DNA of 64,000 bases from Bacillus niameyensis (lineage in GTDB: Bacteria; Bacillota; Bacilli; Bacillales; Bacillaceae_C), in assembly GCF_001375535.1 (NCBI RefSeq), contig NZ_LN831197.1, positions 2,224,535 through 2,288,534 of the forward strand. Reading direction: 5' to 3'. Of this stretch, positions 1-9,102 are shown in pieces; the first letter of the stretch is position 1, and each line of letters starts with the position of its first letter. The notes under the pieces were generated by a model. That model ran no database searches. It saw only the letters and a program-made list of their open reading frames with translations, and was not told the DNA's origin. Made by a program: the position numbers and the translations under genes.

Positions 1-62
1 GCTTTCAATCGACAACTTAATTAGTTTAACACTTATTTTTTTCATTGTCAACATGTTTTTTT

Positions 63-136
63 TGGAGCGGGTGATGGGAATCGAACCCACGACAACAGCT
101 TGGAAGGCTGTAGTTTTACCACTAAACTACACCCGC
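63..136 (-). tRNA. tRNA-Gly (anticodon TCC)
   Basis: Read on the minus strand the segment folds as a cloverleaf with a 7-bp acceptor stem (GCGGGTG/CACCCGC), the anticodon loop CTTCCAA and a GGTTCGATTCC T-arm. The CCA end is encoded. It is the last gene of a seven-tRNA cluster. Confidence 0.95.
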
Positions 137-142
137 ATAAAA

Positions 143-219
143 TGGCGCGCCCGAGAGGAGTCGAACCCCTAACCTTTTGATCCGTAGTCAAACGCTCTAT
201 CCAATTGAGCTACGGGCGC
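143..219 (-). tRNA. tRNA-Arg (anticodon ACG)
   Basis: Minus-strand cloverleaf with acceptor stem GCGCCCG/CGGGCGC, anticodon loop CTACGGA, a canonical T-arm and an encoded CCA. The ACG anticodon would be deaminated to ICG. Confidence 0.95.
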
Positions 220-229
220 ATATAAAATT

Positions 230-316
<87 letters not shown>

Positions 317-439
317 GTCTTTACGACAAAATATATTATATAAAGTAGACTTTATAATGTCAAGACATTTTTAGTGAGAATGCTGCGTTTGAAGGTATAA
401 ACTTTTGATATAGAAAGTAATGATGTTTTAAATAAAAAT

Positions 440-514
440 TGGCTGGGCTAGCTGGATTCGAACCAACGAGTGACGGAGTCAAAGTCCGTTGCCTTACCGC
501 TTGGCTATAGCCCA
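440..514 (-). tRNA. tRNA-Gln (anticodon TTG)
   Basis: Minus-strand cloverleaf with acceptor stem TGGGCTA/TAGCCCA, anticodon loop CTTTGAC and encoded CCA. The 123-bp gap to tRNA-Leu holds no other tRNA; B. subtilis trnS has tRNA-Lys at this point. Confidence 0.95.
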
Positions 515-630
515 TTTACAATAAATGAAACAAGAATGATATTTTATCATATCTTCTATTGTTTAGTCAAGTCGTAATTGTTGGCGAGTAACTTTTCTAG
601 TTTATGTTGTTTTTTCAAAAAAACAACATA

Positions 631-702
631 TGACCCCTACGGGATTCGAACCCGTGTTACCGCCGTGAAAGGGCGGTGTCTTAACCGCTTGACCAAGGGG
701 CC
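631..702 (-). tRNA. tRNA-Glu (anticodon TTC)
   Basis: Minus-strand cloverleaf with acceptor stem GGCCCCT/AGGGGTC and anticodon loop CTTTCAC. The CCA end is not encoded, unlike most of its neighbours. Confidence 0.95.
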
Positions 703-717
703 ATGTTTAAAAATATA

Positions 718-808
718 TGGCGGAGAAGGAGGGATTTGAACCCTCGCGCCGCTTACGCGACCTATGCCCTTAGCAGGGGCACCTCTTCAGCCTCTTGAGT
801 ACTTCCCC
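718..808 (-). tRNA. tRNA-Ser (anticodon GCT)
   Basis: A 91-nt class II tRNA with a long variable arm. The acceptor stem GGGGAAG/CTTCTCC includes one G-U pair, the anticodon loop is CTGCTAA, and CCA is encoded. Confidence 0.95.
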
Positions 809-855
809 ATATATAATAAATTAATAGAAGAATTACTTCATTTATTAAAGGAAGA

Positions 856-927
856 CTCCGCAGGTAGGATTCGAACCTACGACCGATCGGTTAACAGCCG
901 ATAGCTCTACCACTGAGCTACTGCGGA
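856..927 (-). tRNA. tRNA-Asn (anticodon GTT)
   Basis: Minus-strand cloverleaf with acceptor stem TCCGCAG/CTGCGGA and anticodon loop CTGTTAA; CCA is not encoded. It is the first gene of the cluster, whose order Asn-Ser-Glu-Gln-Leu-Arg-Gly resembles B. subtilis trnS. Confidence 0.95.
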
Positions 928-1002
928 TTAATGACTCTTTCGATTATAATGATCTAACTAATAACTGTCAATAGATTTTAGATATTTTTTTCAAGAAATG
1001 GC

Positions 1003-1455
1003 TTATCCTATTTCTATTAACTTTCCTCGGCATTTTCCACATACGAACCGTGTAGTGTCTACTCTTTTCTTCCGTTGGTATATTTGCTGACAAGTGTTAC
1101 ATTGGTACATTTTAATTTTAGCAGCTGGTTTTTGGCTTTTTTTAAGTGGCGTACAATGCCTTGGTGCACCGACTTGCTTCATTAACCTTTTAAAATCCTG
1201 ATCACGATGCTGGTAGCCTTTGCCTTCAATGTGAAGATGATAATGGCATAATTCATGCTTAATGATCCCTATTAATTCTTCTACTCCGTGTTCCTCATAA
1301 TATTTACGATTGATTTCGATATTATGAGAACGTAGCATATATCGTCCCCCAGTAGTTCTCAACCTATGATTAAAAAAGGCTGTATGTTTAAATGGTTTAT
1401 GAAACAATTCTAAAGAAAGTTTTTCCGTTAATTGTTGTAGCTCTTGATCCTTCAT
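1003..1455 (-). CDS. SprT-like zinc-binding protein
   Basis: 150-residue SprT family protein corresponding to B. subtilis YdcK by sequence and position (between tex and the trnS-like cluster). A metalloprotease-type HELCH motif (H67, E68, H71) lies mid-protein. A C-terminal zinc ribbon has Cys pairs at about 119/122 and 139/142. SprT proteins resemble eukaryotic Spartan proteases, but the bacterial substrate is unknown. The ATG follows an AAGAGG-type site. The gene is divergent from cmpA, with about 90 bp between them. Confidence 0.9.
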   Translation of the reverse strand: MKDQELQQLTEKLSLELFHKPFKHTAFFNHRLRTTGGRYMLRSHNIEINRKYYEEHGVEELIGIIKHELCHYHLHIEGKGYQHRDQDFKRLMKQVGAPRHCTPLKKSQKPAAKIKMYQCNTCQQIYQRKKRVDTTRFVCGKCRGKLIEIG

Positions 1456-1502
1456 AAAAAAACCTCTTATCTTAATATCCGGAACAGGATAAAGGATTCA
1501 CC

Positions 1503-1510
1503 CATATAAT
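1503..1510 (+). promoter_or_regulatory. possible sigma-E -10 element for cmpA
   Basis: CATATAAT lies 33 bp before the cmpA start and is close to the sigma-E -10 consensus CATACAAT. The B. subtilis gene is expressed in the mother cell during sporulation. I could not place a convincing -35. Confidence 0.3.
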
Positions 1511-1542
1511 GAAATTACGAAACACTTCGGGAGGTCTTTTTC

Positions 1543-1653
1543 ATGCCCATCTGGTTCCAAAATCAAATACAAAAAGCCTTTTTCGAAAAAAATCGGTACC
1601 AAATTAAACTGTTAAATCAATGCTGGTTCTTTTACAGAAAAAAACATAGTTAA
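1543..1653 (+). CDS. cmpA: cortex morphogenetic protein CmpA
   Basis: A 36-codon gene preceded by GGGAGG seven bases before the ATG. The peptide begins MPIWFQNQIQKAFFEK and ends CWFFYRKKHS, matching the CmpA family (B. subtilis CmpA is 37 residues with the same YQIKLLNQCW core). CmpA acts in the sporulation quality-control pathway, serving as an adaptor for ClpXP degradation of SpoIVA in cells with defective envelopes. It lies next to the SprT-like gene as in other Bacilli. Its presence is good evidence that the organism forms endospores. Confidence 0.93.
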   Translation: MPIWFQNQIQKAFFEKNRYQIKLLNQCWFFYRKKHS

Positions 1654-1666
1654 ATATATAATTATA

Positions 1667-1695
1667 CCGGCGGCTAAAACATGTTTGTCCGCCGG
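1667..1695. terminator. hairpin between cmpA and tex
   Basis: Inverted repeat CCGGCGG/CCGCCGG with a 15-nt loop between the convergent cmpA and tex genes. There is no strong T-run, so it may be a weak terminator or an mRNA 3' stabiliser. Confidence 0.5.
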
Positions 1696-1725
1696 GATTT
1701 AATATAGATATGCATTGATTTCTGT

Positions 1726-3900
1726 TTACTGTGGTTGACTAAGCATCGTTAGCGAGAGTCTGCCCTTTTGAACATCGACTTTTTCCACCCAAACAGTGAC
1801 AATATCCCCTAGCGATACAACATCTAATGGGTGTTTTACAAATTGATTACTTAATTTGGATATATGGACAAGTCCATCCTCTTTCACACCAACATCAACA
1901 AATGCCCCAAAATCTACAACATTACGAACGGTGCCTTGCATTTCCATGCCTGGTTTAAGATCTTCTAGTTTCAGTAAGTCTTTTTTCAAAATCGGTTGTG
2001 GTAGTTCATCCCGGAGATCTCGACCCGGCTTCATTAATGCATCGATAATATCTTCTAATGTTAATTGGCCAATTCCAAGTTCTGCCGAGATTGCTTTCGT
2101 ATCCATCGCTTTCAGCGTATCCACGAGATCTTTCGTGCCAATATCTTTGGAGGTAAAACCAAGCTTTGCTAGAAGTCCTTTTACTTCTCCATAATGTTCT
2201 GGATGAATCGGTGTTAAATCAAGTGGTTCTTCTCCGTCTAGAATTCGTAAGAAACCAATTGCTTGCTCATAGGTTTTAGCCCCGAGGCGCGGAATTCCCT
2301 TTAATTGCTGGCGGCTAGAGATTTTTCCATTTTCTTCTCTGAATTTCACTATGTTTTTGGCTACAGTTTTACTTAATCCTGATACATATTGTAAGAGAGA
2401 CATTGATGCGGTATTCACGTTTACACCAACTTGGTTAACCGCGGTTTCCACTACAAAAGTTAGTGAATCATTTAGTTTCTTCTGGGAGACGTCATGCTGA
2501 TACTGACCAACCCCGACCGACTTTGGATCAATTTTCACCAACTCCGCTAATGGGTCCTGTAGTCTTCGTGCAATCGAAACGGCACTTCTTTCTTCGACTT
2601 GCAAATCAGGAAATTCCTCTCTAGCAAGTTCTGATGCGGAATATACACTCGCACCGGCTTCATTTACAATAATATAAGACATATCCGCTTGAAGCTCTTT
2701 TAATATATCAGTCGTAAACTGTTCCGTTTCCCGCGATGCAGTCCCATTCCCAATCGCAATAATTTCAATGTTGAAGCGTTTCAACACATCGATCATCTTT
2801 TCTTTTGCCACGCGAGGCTTAGCTGTAGGTGGATGCGGATAAATAACATCAATATGTAGTACTTTTCCTGTTTCATCGACGACAGCTAGCTTACAACCTG
2901 TCCGATAGGCAGGGTCAACACCTAAAACGACCTTTCCCTTTAACGGCGGTTGTAGTAATAAATTTCTTAGATTCTCTGAAAAAATATGAATTGCCTGAGT
3001 TTCCGCCTTTTCGGTTAATTCGTTGCGTATTTCTCGTTCAATGGCAGGTTCAATCAACCGCTTATACGCATCCTCAACCGCTTCTGTAACAACACTATTT
3101 GAAATAGATGTATGTTTTTTGATCCATTTTCTATTTAAATATTGCAGAACTTTATCTGTATTTGATTCTATCGAGACCTTTAAAACGTCTTCCTTTTCTC
3201 CTCGATTTAAAGCAAGTGTCCGATGCGGAACAATTTTTCGTACAGGTTCCTCATAATCATAGTAGTTCTCATAAACCTTTTTCTCATCCTTTTCCTCATC
3301 TTTAGATGCCGCCACTATTTTTCCTGTACGATAACATTCATTCCTGATCCATTGGCGACTAGCTGCATCATCAGAAACTTGCTCGGCGATAATATCCTTT
3401 GCACCAGTAATTGCTTCTATTATAACAGCGATTCCTTTTTCTTCAGAAAGGTATTGAGCAGCTTCTTTTTCAACATCACCTTTTTCAGGAAAAGTTAGTA
3501 GCCACTCAGCGAATGGTTCAAGTCCTTTTTCTTTAGCTGCGGATGCACGAGTACGACGTTTTTGCTTGTAAGGGCGGTACAGGTCCTCTACAATTTGTAG
3601 TTTGTCAGCCTTCATTATTTCGATTTTCAATTCATCTGTTAGTTTACCTTGTTCCTCAATTAAGCGAATCACATCTTCTTTTCGCTGTTCTAAATTTTGT
3701 AAATAGGCATAGCTATCCTGAATGTTTTTAATTTGAACTTCATCCAACGCCCCTGTCATTTCTTTCCGATAGCGGGCAATAAACGGTACTGTATTACCTT
3801 CGTTTAATAGTTCTATTACACTGGCAACTTGTTTATTGGATAGTGTAAGTTCGTTAGCTATTTGTTTGAGTAATTGATCTTCTTTTTGCACAGTTTGCAT
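1726..3900 (-). CDS. tex: Tex/YdcI, S1 RNA-binding transcription accessory protein
   Basis: A 724-residue cytoplasmic nucleic-acid-binding protein of the Tex/Spt6 family. Visible parts are an N-terminal helical Tex domain (about 1-190), an RNase H-like YqgF domain (about 320-450, starting VLGVDPAYRTG), tandem helix-hairpin-helix segments (about 490-560) and a C-terminal S1 RNA-binding domain (about 650-720). Length is typical. The ATG at 3900 with AGAGGA seven bases upstream is preferred over the adjoining GTG. Bacterial Tex associates with RNA polymerase, but its precise role is not settled. It lies downstream of the sigma-B operon as in B. subtilis. Confidence 0.95.
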   Translation of the reverse strand: MQTVQKEDQLLKQIANELTLSNKQVASVIELLNEGNTVPFIARYRKEMTGALDEVQIKNIQDSYAYLQNLEQRKEDVIRLIEEQGKLTDELKIEIMKADKLQIVEDLYRPYKQKRRTRASAAKEKGLEPFAEWLLTFPEKGDVEKEAAQYLSEEKGIAVIIEAITGAKDIIAEQVSDDAASRQWIRNECYRTGKIVAASKDEEKDEKKVYENYYDYEEPVRKIVPHRTLALNRGEKEDVLKVSIESNTDKVLQYLNRKWIKKHTSISNSVVTEAVEDAYKRLIEPAIEREIRNELTEKAETQAIHIFSENLRNLLLQPPLKGKVVLGVDPAYRTGCKLAVVDETGKVLHIDVIYPHPPTAKPRVAKEKMIDVLKRFNIEIIAIGNGTASRETEQFTTDILKELQADMSYIIVNEAGASVYSASELAREEFPDLQVEERSAVSIARRLQDPLAELVKIDPKSVGVGQYQHDVSQKKLNDSLTFVVETAVNQVGVNVNTASMSLLQYVSGLSKTVAKNIVKFREENGKISSRQQLKGIPRLGAKTYEQAIGFLRILDGEEPLDLTPIHPEHYGEVKGLLAKLGFTSKDIGTKDLVDTLKAMDTKAISAELGIGQLTLEDIIDALMKPGRDLRDELPQPILKKDLLKLEDLKPGMEMQGTVRNVVDFGAFVDVGVKEDGLVHISKLSNQFVKHPLDVVSLGDIVTVWVEKVDVQKGRLSLTMLSQPQ

Positions 3901-4030
3901 CACGGATTCCTCTTTTCATAAAACAACTTTCCCTTATCTTAACATAATTGTTTTCCTCTAAAAAACATACCATCATAGCGAAGGGGAAAAATTAAACATG
4001 TAAGTATAGTTTTACATACGGTTTTCTTCA

Positions 4031-4062
4031 TAAAAAGAACCCTGCTATTTTAAAGCAGGGTT
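4031..4062 (-). terminator. sigma-B operon terminator
   Basis: Perfect 9-bp stem AACCCTGCT/AGCAGGGTT followed on the minus strand by a T-rich tract. The rsbX stop codon lies in the loop, so coding and termination signals overlap. Confidence 0.88.
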
Positions 4063-4646
4063 CCCACAATAAATGACATATCATCATTCGTGTTTTTTTG
4101 GACAGCTTTTAAGCGATCCGTCATTGCCCAAACAGATTGTTTACTGCCGAGCAATTCTCTTGTATTTATATTGATAAATCCATCAGAATGAAGAAGAAAT
4201 GCTGAATTTTCCTCGTAAGAATATCGATGAGTTCGAAATTTCTGGGGTCTCCCTGAAAGAAAGCCTCTCACAGGCATTGGATATACAAGTTTATTATTCG
4301 AAGTATGAACAAAAAAGCGAATATTCCCAACACAGCTATACTCATATATCCTCTTTTTAAAATCTACTCGTAAAATAGCTACAGCTGCTCCCCGCTTCCG
4401 TATCAATACTTGATTGCAATGATCCATCAATGTATTGATCGTCTCTTTCGGCTTCGATTCAACAACAGAAGTGACCGCACGTGAAGCTTCGTGTGCAAAT
4501 TGACCACTTCCCAACCCATCAGCAAGTACACAAATAAAGTAATCTTCTTTTAAAGATAAATAAAAACTGTCTCCGCAAAACATATTGCTTCCTTTGGCCG
4601 TTTGAAAAGCATGAGCTTCTAGATGTTTGTTTTCAACATGAATCAT
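4050..4646 (-). CDS. rsbX: RsbX, serine phosphatase of the sigma-B stressosome
   Basis: 198-residue PP2C-like phosphatase that dephosphorylates RsbS and RsbR and so resets the stressosome. The metal-binding core is visible as ADGLGSG near residue 43 and HSDGF near residue 149. RsbX lacks the N-terminal sensor region of RsbU. Its ATG overlaps the sigB stop (ATGA), indicating translational coupling, and it ends the eight-gene operon. Length matches the B. subtilis protein. Confidence 0.93.
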   Translation of the reverse strand: MIHVENKHLEAHAFQTAKGSNMFCGDSFYLSLKEDYFICVLADGLGSGQFAHEASRAVTSVVESKPKETINTLMDHCNQVLIRKRGAAVAILRVDFKKRIYEYSCVGNIRFFVHTSNNKLVYPMPVRGFLSGRPQKFRTHRYSYEENSAFLLHSDGFININTRELLGSKQSVWAMTDRLKAVQKNTNDDMSFIVGTLL

Positions 4647-5437
4647 TGCGAAGTATTCTCCAAATCCGTTATTTCCTTATGAATCACTTCTTGGAGCTTT
4701 TTAATCGCTTTTCGTTGTATACGCGATACATGCATTTGCGATATGCCCAACTTTATTCCTGCCTCTTTCTGACTTAGGTTTTCTATATAAGTATATTGAA
4801 TGACCTGTCTTTCCCTCTCTGAAAGTACATTCAATGCTTTTTCAAGGACTAGTCTTTGATTTACCTTCTCAAATCCTTCGTCAACATTACCGACAATATC
4901 CAAAAGAGTGATTGTGCTTCCATCTGAATCTGCCTCTATGGAATGGTCCATTGATAAAGCTTGATAACTTCTTCCGATTTCCATTGCTTCCAAAACTTCT
5001 TCTTCTGATACGTTTAAACTTTCAGCTATTTCTTTTATTTGGGGTGACCGTTCCAGCTCACTAGTCAAATCTTCAACTGTTTTTCTAATTTTCGGACCCA
5101 ATTCCTTAATTCTTCGCGGAACATGAACACTCCATGTTTTATCTCTTAAAAAACGTTTAATTTCCCCAATTATCGTTGGGATTGCAAAAGCTTCAAACGT
5201 TTTACCGTAAGTTTCATCGAAGCGACGAATCGCGCCTAGAAGCCCAAGAACTCCTACTTGAACTATGTCCTCATGGAGAGATTTCCCCTTTGAATATTTC
5301 CTGGCAATTGATTCAACGAGATGTTGATAATGGAGAACGATCTTCTTTTGGGCTTCCTCATCATCATTGTTTTGGTAAGCTCTAATCCATTCATTGATTG
5401 GGCTCTTTTCATGATCAGGTTGAGATTGTTTCAGCAT
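4643..5437 (-). CDS. sigB: RNA polymerase sigma factor SigB
   Basis: A 264-residue general stress sigma factor. Region 2 contains the polymerase-binding and -10-recognising helices (HLVESIARKYS to GLLGAIRRFDE), and region 4 ends in the HTH SQKEAGIKLGISQMHVSR. I chose the ATG giving MLKQSQPD, which makes the gene start 23 bp inside rsbW, the usual overlap in this operon. A longer in-frame start at 5494 would add an untypical extension. SigB is held inactive by RsbW and would drive its own operon from the promoter upstream of rsbV. Confidence 0.95.
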   Translation of the reverse strand: MLKQSQPDHEKSPINEWIRAYQNNDDEEAQKKIVLHYQHLVESIARKYSKGKSLHEDIVQVGVLGLLGAIRRFDETYGKTFEAFAIPTIIGEIKRFLRDKTWSVHVPRRIKELGPKIRKTVEDLTSELERSPQIKEIAESLNVSEEEVLEAMEIGRSYQALSMDHSIEADSDGSTITLLDIVGNVDEGFEKVNQRLVLEKALNVLSERERQVIQYTYIENLSQKEAGIKLGISQMHVSRIQRKAIKKLQEVIHKEITDLENTSQ

Positions 5438-5888
5438 CACTCTCCACCTGCTCTCCTTCGAGGTATTTGGCCATAAAAACTGTAACTCCCTCATGATGAT
5501 GAATTTTCACTTCATCCATTAAACTCTCTATTAAATATAGACCTAGGCCTCCTTCACGAAGGAATTTGGCTTGACTACCATTTTCATAAGGTCCTATTTT
5601 TTCACGAGCCTTTTTCATATCAAAACTTTTACCCGAATCTGCGACCATCACTTCTAGACGATTTTGATATAGAGCAAATCCAACTACAACTTCGCCCTCT
5701 TCTTCCTTTTTATATGCATGTTGAACCGCATTTGTAATAGCTTCACTTACAGCTATTTTCAAATCGTCAATTGCTTCATAAGTAAATCCCATTCTGCTAG
5801 CTATCCCTGAAACTGTTAGTCGAATAACGCCTACATATTCTGCTTTTGCCGGAATTTTCATTTCAATGTAGTCAAAAGGATCAGTCAT
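5415..5888 (-). CDS. rsbW: RsbW, anti-sigma-B factor and serine kinase
   Basis: 157-residue GHKL-fold kinase that binds SigB or phosphorylates RsbV. The N box EAITNAVQHAYK (about 49-60), G1 box DSGKSFD and glycine-rich lid GGLGLYLI are present. The ATG overlaps the rsbV stop (TAATG), and the 3' end overlaps sigB, so the three products are probably made in coupled stoichiometry. Confidence 0.95.
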   Translation of the reverse strand: MTDPFDYIEMKIPAKAEYVGVIRLTVSGIASRMGFTYEAIDDLKIAVSEAITNAVQHAYKKEEEGEVVVGFALYQNRLEVMVADSGKSFDMKKAREKIGPYENGSQAKFLREGGLGLYLIESLMDEVKIHHHEGVTVFMAKYLEGEQVESDAETIST

Positions 5889-6217
5889 TATACTCCACCT
5901 TCTACCTCGGTATTGATATCCATCACATCTGCTAAACCTGTTATATCAAATAATCGTTTTAAACGGTCAGACATCCCGTTTAAAACGATGCTTCCCTTAT
6001 ACTCTTTCAACGTTTTATACAAACCAACAAAAACACCTAACCCCGTACTATCCATATAGTTCACACCAGACAGATCCACTACTAATTTAACTTCCGGCTT
6101 TTTCACTAGGTCTTGTAGTGCTTCTCGTACCTTTGGAGCAGAGTATGCATCGATTTCACCTGTTAATTTTGCCCTTATTTCCTTATCTGCTTCCTTTACA
6201 TCTATTGAGACATTCAT
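5888..6217 (-). CDS. rsbV: RsbV, anti-anti-sigma factor
   Basis: A 109-residue STAS-domain protein. The phosphorylatable serine sits in YMDSTGLG (Ser57, equivalent to B. subtilis Ser56). Unphosphorylated RsbV binds RsbW and releases SigB. The ATG at 6217 is chosen because AGGGGGG lies eight bases upstream; an upstream in-frame codon at 6253 overlaps the promoter and is unlikely. Confidence 0.95.
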   Translation of the reverse strand: MNVSIDVKEADKEIRAKLTGEIDAYSAPKVREALQDLVKKPEVKLVVDLSGVNYMDSTGLGVFVGLYKTLKEYKGSIVLNGMSDRLKRLFDITGLADVMDINTEVEGGV

Positions 6218-6252
6218 ATGAAATCCCCCCTCGTAACTTCCTGCTCTTATCA

Positions 6253-6277
6253 ATACCCCTTTTTCAAAAAATAAAAC
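6253..6277 (-). promoter_or_regulatory. sigma-B-type promoter upstream of rsbV
   Basis: On the minus strand GTTTTA, a 13-bp spacer and GGGTAT fit the sigma-B consensus GTTTAA-N12-15-GGGWAT with one mismatch. Its place before rsbV matches the autoregulatory promoter of the B. subtilis operon. Confidence 0.85.
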
Positions 6278-6280
6278 TTT

Positions 6281-7288
6281 TTACCCTGTCCTTTTTAAAA
6301 TAATCAAAGTGAAATCGTCTCTTAGTTCGAAATCTTGAAGGCGCTCTAAATCTTTATAAATGCTCGCAACAATTTCTTGTGCTTGCAAATGTATGTATTG
6401 ACCAATCATTTTGGTTAAATCATCACGCTCTATAAACCCTTCTCCAGTTCGGCATTCTGTCACCCCATCTGATAAAAGAATGATCATATCACCTGCCGAA
6501 AGCGTCTCCATATATTCCACATAGTTAATCTTTTTTTCAATGCCTAACAATAAACCTCTCGCTTTTAAATCATGAAACTTCTGTTCTTCTGAACAATATA
6601 TAAAACCAGGTTCATGGCCTGCAGACGCATATGTAAATGTATGTAGAGAAGGATCATAGACACCGTAACACATTGTAATAAACATGCTTGGATCAACATT
6701 TTGTTCTACCACTCTATTTAGGTTTTCAAGAATCACTTTCGGACTATGCTGATTTTCTGGTAAGCTATCAATGGCATATTTAATCATGGACATTGATAAT
6801 GCTGCAGGAATTCCTTTGCCAATTACATCAGCAATCGCAATCCCGAGGCGCTCTTTTTCATCCTTCATAAAGTGATGATAATCACCATTCATCTGTCTTG
6901 CCGGCACGCTAATAGCACCAATATCCATACCATCAATATGAGGAATGGACGTCCTCATTAAGGTTTGCTGCATTTTAGCCGCCACTTCAATTTCATGTTT
7001 TAAAGCAAACTGCTCTATTCGAAGGCTTTGATGTTCTCGATATGCCAAACCATAGCCCATCATCACTTCTAGTAAAATATCAAAAGAATCTAATACATTC
7101 TGTGCTGTGAAACCCTTTTCCATTATGATCAACTTGTGAAAACTGATAATTTCTTCTGGAGAGATATGAAGTTCAATGAATTTCCTACTTAACTTTTGTC
7201 CTTGATATAAGGCTTGTTCATTATGATCTTTTAAATAACTGTAGATAACTTCTTGATATTTACCTTTTAAAAATTCACTCAAGACCAT
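6281..7288 (-). CDS. rsbU: RsbU, environmental-branch PP2C phosphatase
   Basis: 335 residues from the ATG giving MVLSEFLKGKYQ, exactly the B. subtilis length. Residues 1-85 form the helical domain that binds RsbT. The rest is a PP2C domain with metal-site motifs MNGDYHHF, IADVIGKG and LLSDGVTEC. When bound by RsbT it dephosphorylates RsbV-P. It lies between rsbT and the sigma-B promoter. Confidence 0.95.
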   Translation of the reverse strand: MVLSEFLKGKYQEVIYSYLKDHNEQALYQGQKLSRKFIELHISPEEIISFHKLIIMEKGFTAQNVLDSFDILLEVMMGYGLAYREHQSLRIEQFALKHEIEVAAKMQQTLMRTSIPHIDGMDIGAISVPARQMNGDYHHFMKDEKERLGIAIADVIGKGIPAALSMSMIKYAIDSLPENQHSPKVILENLNRVVEQNVDPSMFITMCYGVYDPSLHTFTYASAGHEPGFIYCSEEQKFHDLKARGLLLGIEKKINYVEYMETLSAGDMIILLSDGVTECRTGEGFIERDDLTKMIGQYIHLQAQEIVASIYKDLERLQDFELRDDFTLIILKRTG

Positions 7289-7302
7289 ATAGATATGTCC
7301 TC

Positions 7303-7704
7303 CTATCGGAGCCACTTAACTGCAATAATTTCAGTACCTTCATCAATTTCAGACTGAATATCAAATTCATCCATCAAGCGTCTTACTCCCGGAAGACCAG
7401 CTCCCAGCCCTCCGGATGTTGTAAAACCGTCTTCTAAAACCTTGCGTATGTCAGAAATACCTGGACCCTTGTCCTTGGCAATAACTTTCAAACCTCTTTT
7501 ACCTTCGTGATAACACTTTTCAATAGATACTTCACCCTGACCTGCATATAAGAAAATATTACGGGCCAATTCGCTGATTGCAGTCGTGATTCTTGCCTGG
7601 TCTACTGTCCCAAATCCAAGCTCCTTTGCCACATTTCTGCCTAGTTGGCGAACTGCTACGATGTCCCATTCATTCATTATTTTAACACAGGACTGCAGCT
7701 CCAT
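7303..7704 (-). CDS. rsbT: RsbT, stressosome kinase and RsbU activator
   Basis: 133-residue GHKL kinase with N box ELARNIFLYAG, G1 box DKGPGI and lid GLGAGLPGVRR. It phosphorylates RsbS and RsbR, is released from the stressosome, and activates RsbU. It starts four bases after rsbS. Confidence 0.95.
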   Translation of the reverse strand: MELQSCVKIMNEWDIVAVRQLGRNVAKELGFGTVDQARITTAISELARNIFLYAGQGEVSIEKCYHEGKRGLKVIAKDKGPGISDIRKVLEDGFTTSGGLGAGLPGVRRLMDEFDIQSEIDEGTEIIAVKWLR

Positions 7705-7707
7705 AGG

Positions 7708-8064
7708 CTATTCCCCCAGTTCCTGTTGTAGTTTGTCTAAGCCGTTTTCCAAATCTAAAGCAGTCATAGCATCATCCAAGCGGATTCCTAACTCAAGCAA
7801 AGTAATGGCTACTGCGGGCTGTATTCCAGTAATAACAATTTTTGCGCCCATTAATTTTGACATTTCAATAACATCTCCCAATACCTTTGCAATAAAAGAA
7901 TCAATAAAATCAATAGATGTAAGATCTAGGACTACACCACTTGCATTTGTCTGATGAATTTTATGCAATAAATCCTCTTGAAACTGTAAGGCAGTTTGAT
8001 CATCAAGTTCCCATTGAATAGAAACAAGCAGACAATCACGAAGCTTTAATATTGGAATTCTCAA
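7708..8064 (-). CDS. rsbS: RsbS, stressosome scaffold STAS protein
   Basis: 118-residue single STAS domain. The regulatory serine is Ser56 in the FIDSFIAK segment, equivalent to B. subtilis Ser59 phosphorylated by RsbT. It forms the stressosome core with RsbR. Its start overlaps the rsbR stop by four bases. Confidence 0.94.
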   Translation of the reverse strand: MRIPILKLRDCLLVSIQWELDDQTALQFQEDLLHKIHQTNASGVVLDLTSIDFIDSFIAKVLGDVIEMSKLMGAKIVITGIQPAVAITLLELGIRLDDAMTALDLENGLDKLQQELGE

Positions 8065-8894
8065 TCTAATCCCTCCACTGACACAATTTCTCGATTTGTA
8101 AATCTAAGTGCCTCTCCCATTCCTTTTTGTAATGTACTTGTTGTTGTAATGTGATTAAGGTCAATCCCTAGGTTCACAATTGTTTGCGCAATTTCAGGAC
8201 GAATTCCAACAATCATGCATTTTGCTCCAACAAGTCTAACAGCGTCAGCAGCCTGAATGATATGATGAGCGACCATCGTGTCCACTACTGGTACTCCAGT
8301 AATATCAATAAGGACAACTTCTGATCTGTGTCTAACTACACCCGTAAGTAAGTTTTCCATAATTAAGCGTGCTCTTTCCGTATCAATCGTACCAACTAAT
8401 GGCATAATCGAAATTTTCTCGAATACCGGAATAAGTGGTGCGGATAGTTCTTGTAAAGCTATTTTTTGTAAGTTTATAGTCTTTTCCCACGTATCTGAAT
8501 ACGTTTCTACCATTTTATCTTGCATAGGAGAAAGCCAATTCTCAAAGTCTAGTACTAATTTTTTTATTTGCTCCACATTATACTTACTTTCCGATGTCAT
8601 TTCCTTAAATAGAATGGTTCGAAAAGTTCTTATCCCTCTTGATAAAAATGATAATGGCCAACCTAGTCTGACGATGTTTGCTGCAAAGTCACCAATTTTC
8701 CCATTATATTCCTCTTCAGTATCTAGTAGATTTGAGAACACTAGCTCCATAAATTCTTTACTTGTATTTAAGAAAACTTGATCAGATATAACACTGAAGG
8801 ATCTTTCATCAACCTTCTTTTGCATTTCATGCATCCAATCTTCTAAGATCTTCGTCTCATGTCTTCTTATATAATTAGCGATTTCCTTGTTCAT
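8061..8894 (-). CDS. rsbR: RsbR (RsbRA), stressosome sensor protein
   Basis: A 277-residue co-antagonist. The N-terminal 135 residues form a helical, globin-like sensing domain without recognisable cofactor ligands, followed by a linker helix and a STAS domain (about 150-265). The STAS phosphosite region reads [14 protein letters not shown]. It is the first gene of the operon. The ATG follows AGGGGGA. Confidence 0.94.
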   Translation of the reverse strand: MNKEIANYIRRHETKILEDWMHEMQKKVDERSFSVISDQVFLNTSKEFMELVFSNLLDTEEEYNGKIGDFAANIVRLGWPLSFLSRGIRTFRTILFKEMTSESKYNVEQIKKLVLDFENWLSPMQDKMVETYSDTWEKTINLQKIALQELSAPLIPVFEKISIMPLVGTIDTERARLIMENLLTGVVRHRSEVVLIDITGVPVVDTMVAHHIIQAADAVRLVGAKCMIVGIRPEIAQTIVNLGIDLNHITTTSTLQKGMGEALRFTNREIVSVEGLD

Positions 8895-8968
8895 TCATAC
8901 TTCCCCCTCTTAGTGAATAGCATAGGTGGTATTTTGTTATTCTATCTATTTAAAAGATATTATTTAAC

Positions 8969-8998
8969 ATTTTAACAATATTTACCTAATAAACTCAA
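8969..8998 (-). promoter_or_regulatory. sigma-A-type promoter of the rsb operon
   Basis: TTGAGT, an 18-bp spacer and TAAAAT on the minus strand, about 75 bp before rsbR. It would give the constitutive housekeeping transcript known for this operon. Confidence 0.55.
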
Positions 8999-9063
8999 AT
9001 AGTTACACGTAGAAAATTCAGAATAACTTGTATTTGTTAGAAAAACCTTCCTTGTCATATAGA

Positions 9064-9102
9064 AAAAAGACGCCTTCTGTTAGTACAGCAAGCGCCTTTA
9101 AA
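9064..9102 (-). terminator. terminator after ndoA
   Basis: An imperfect stem (CGCTTGCTG with CAGAAGGCG) followed by TCTTTTTT on the minus strand separates the toxin-antitoxin unit from the sigma-B operon. Confidence 0.7.
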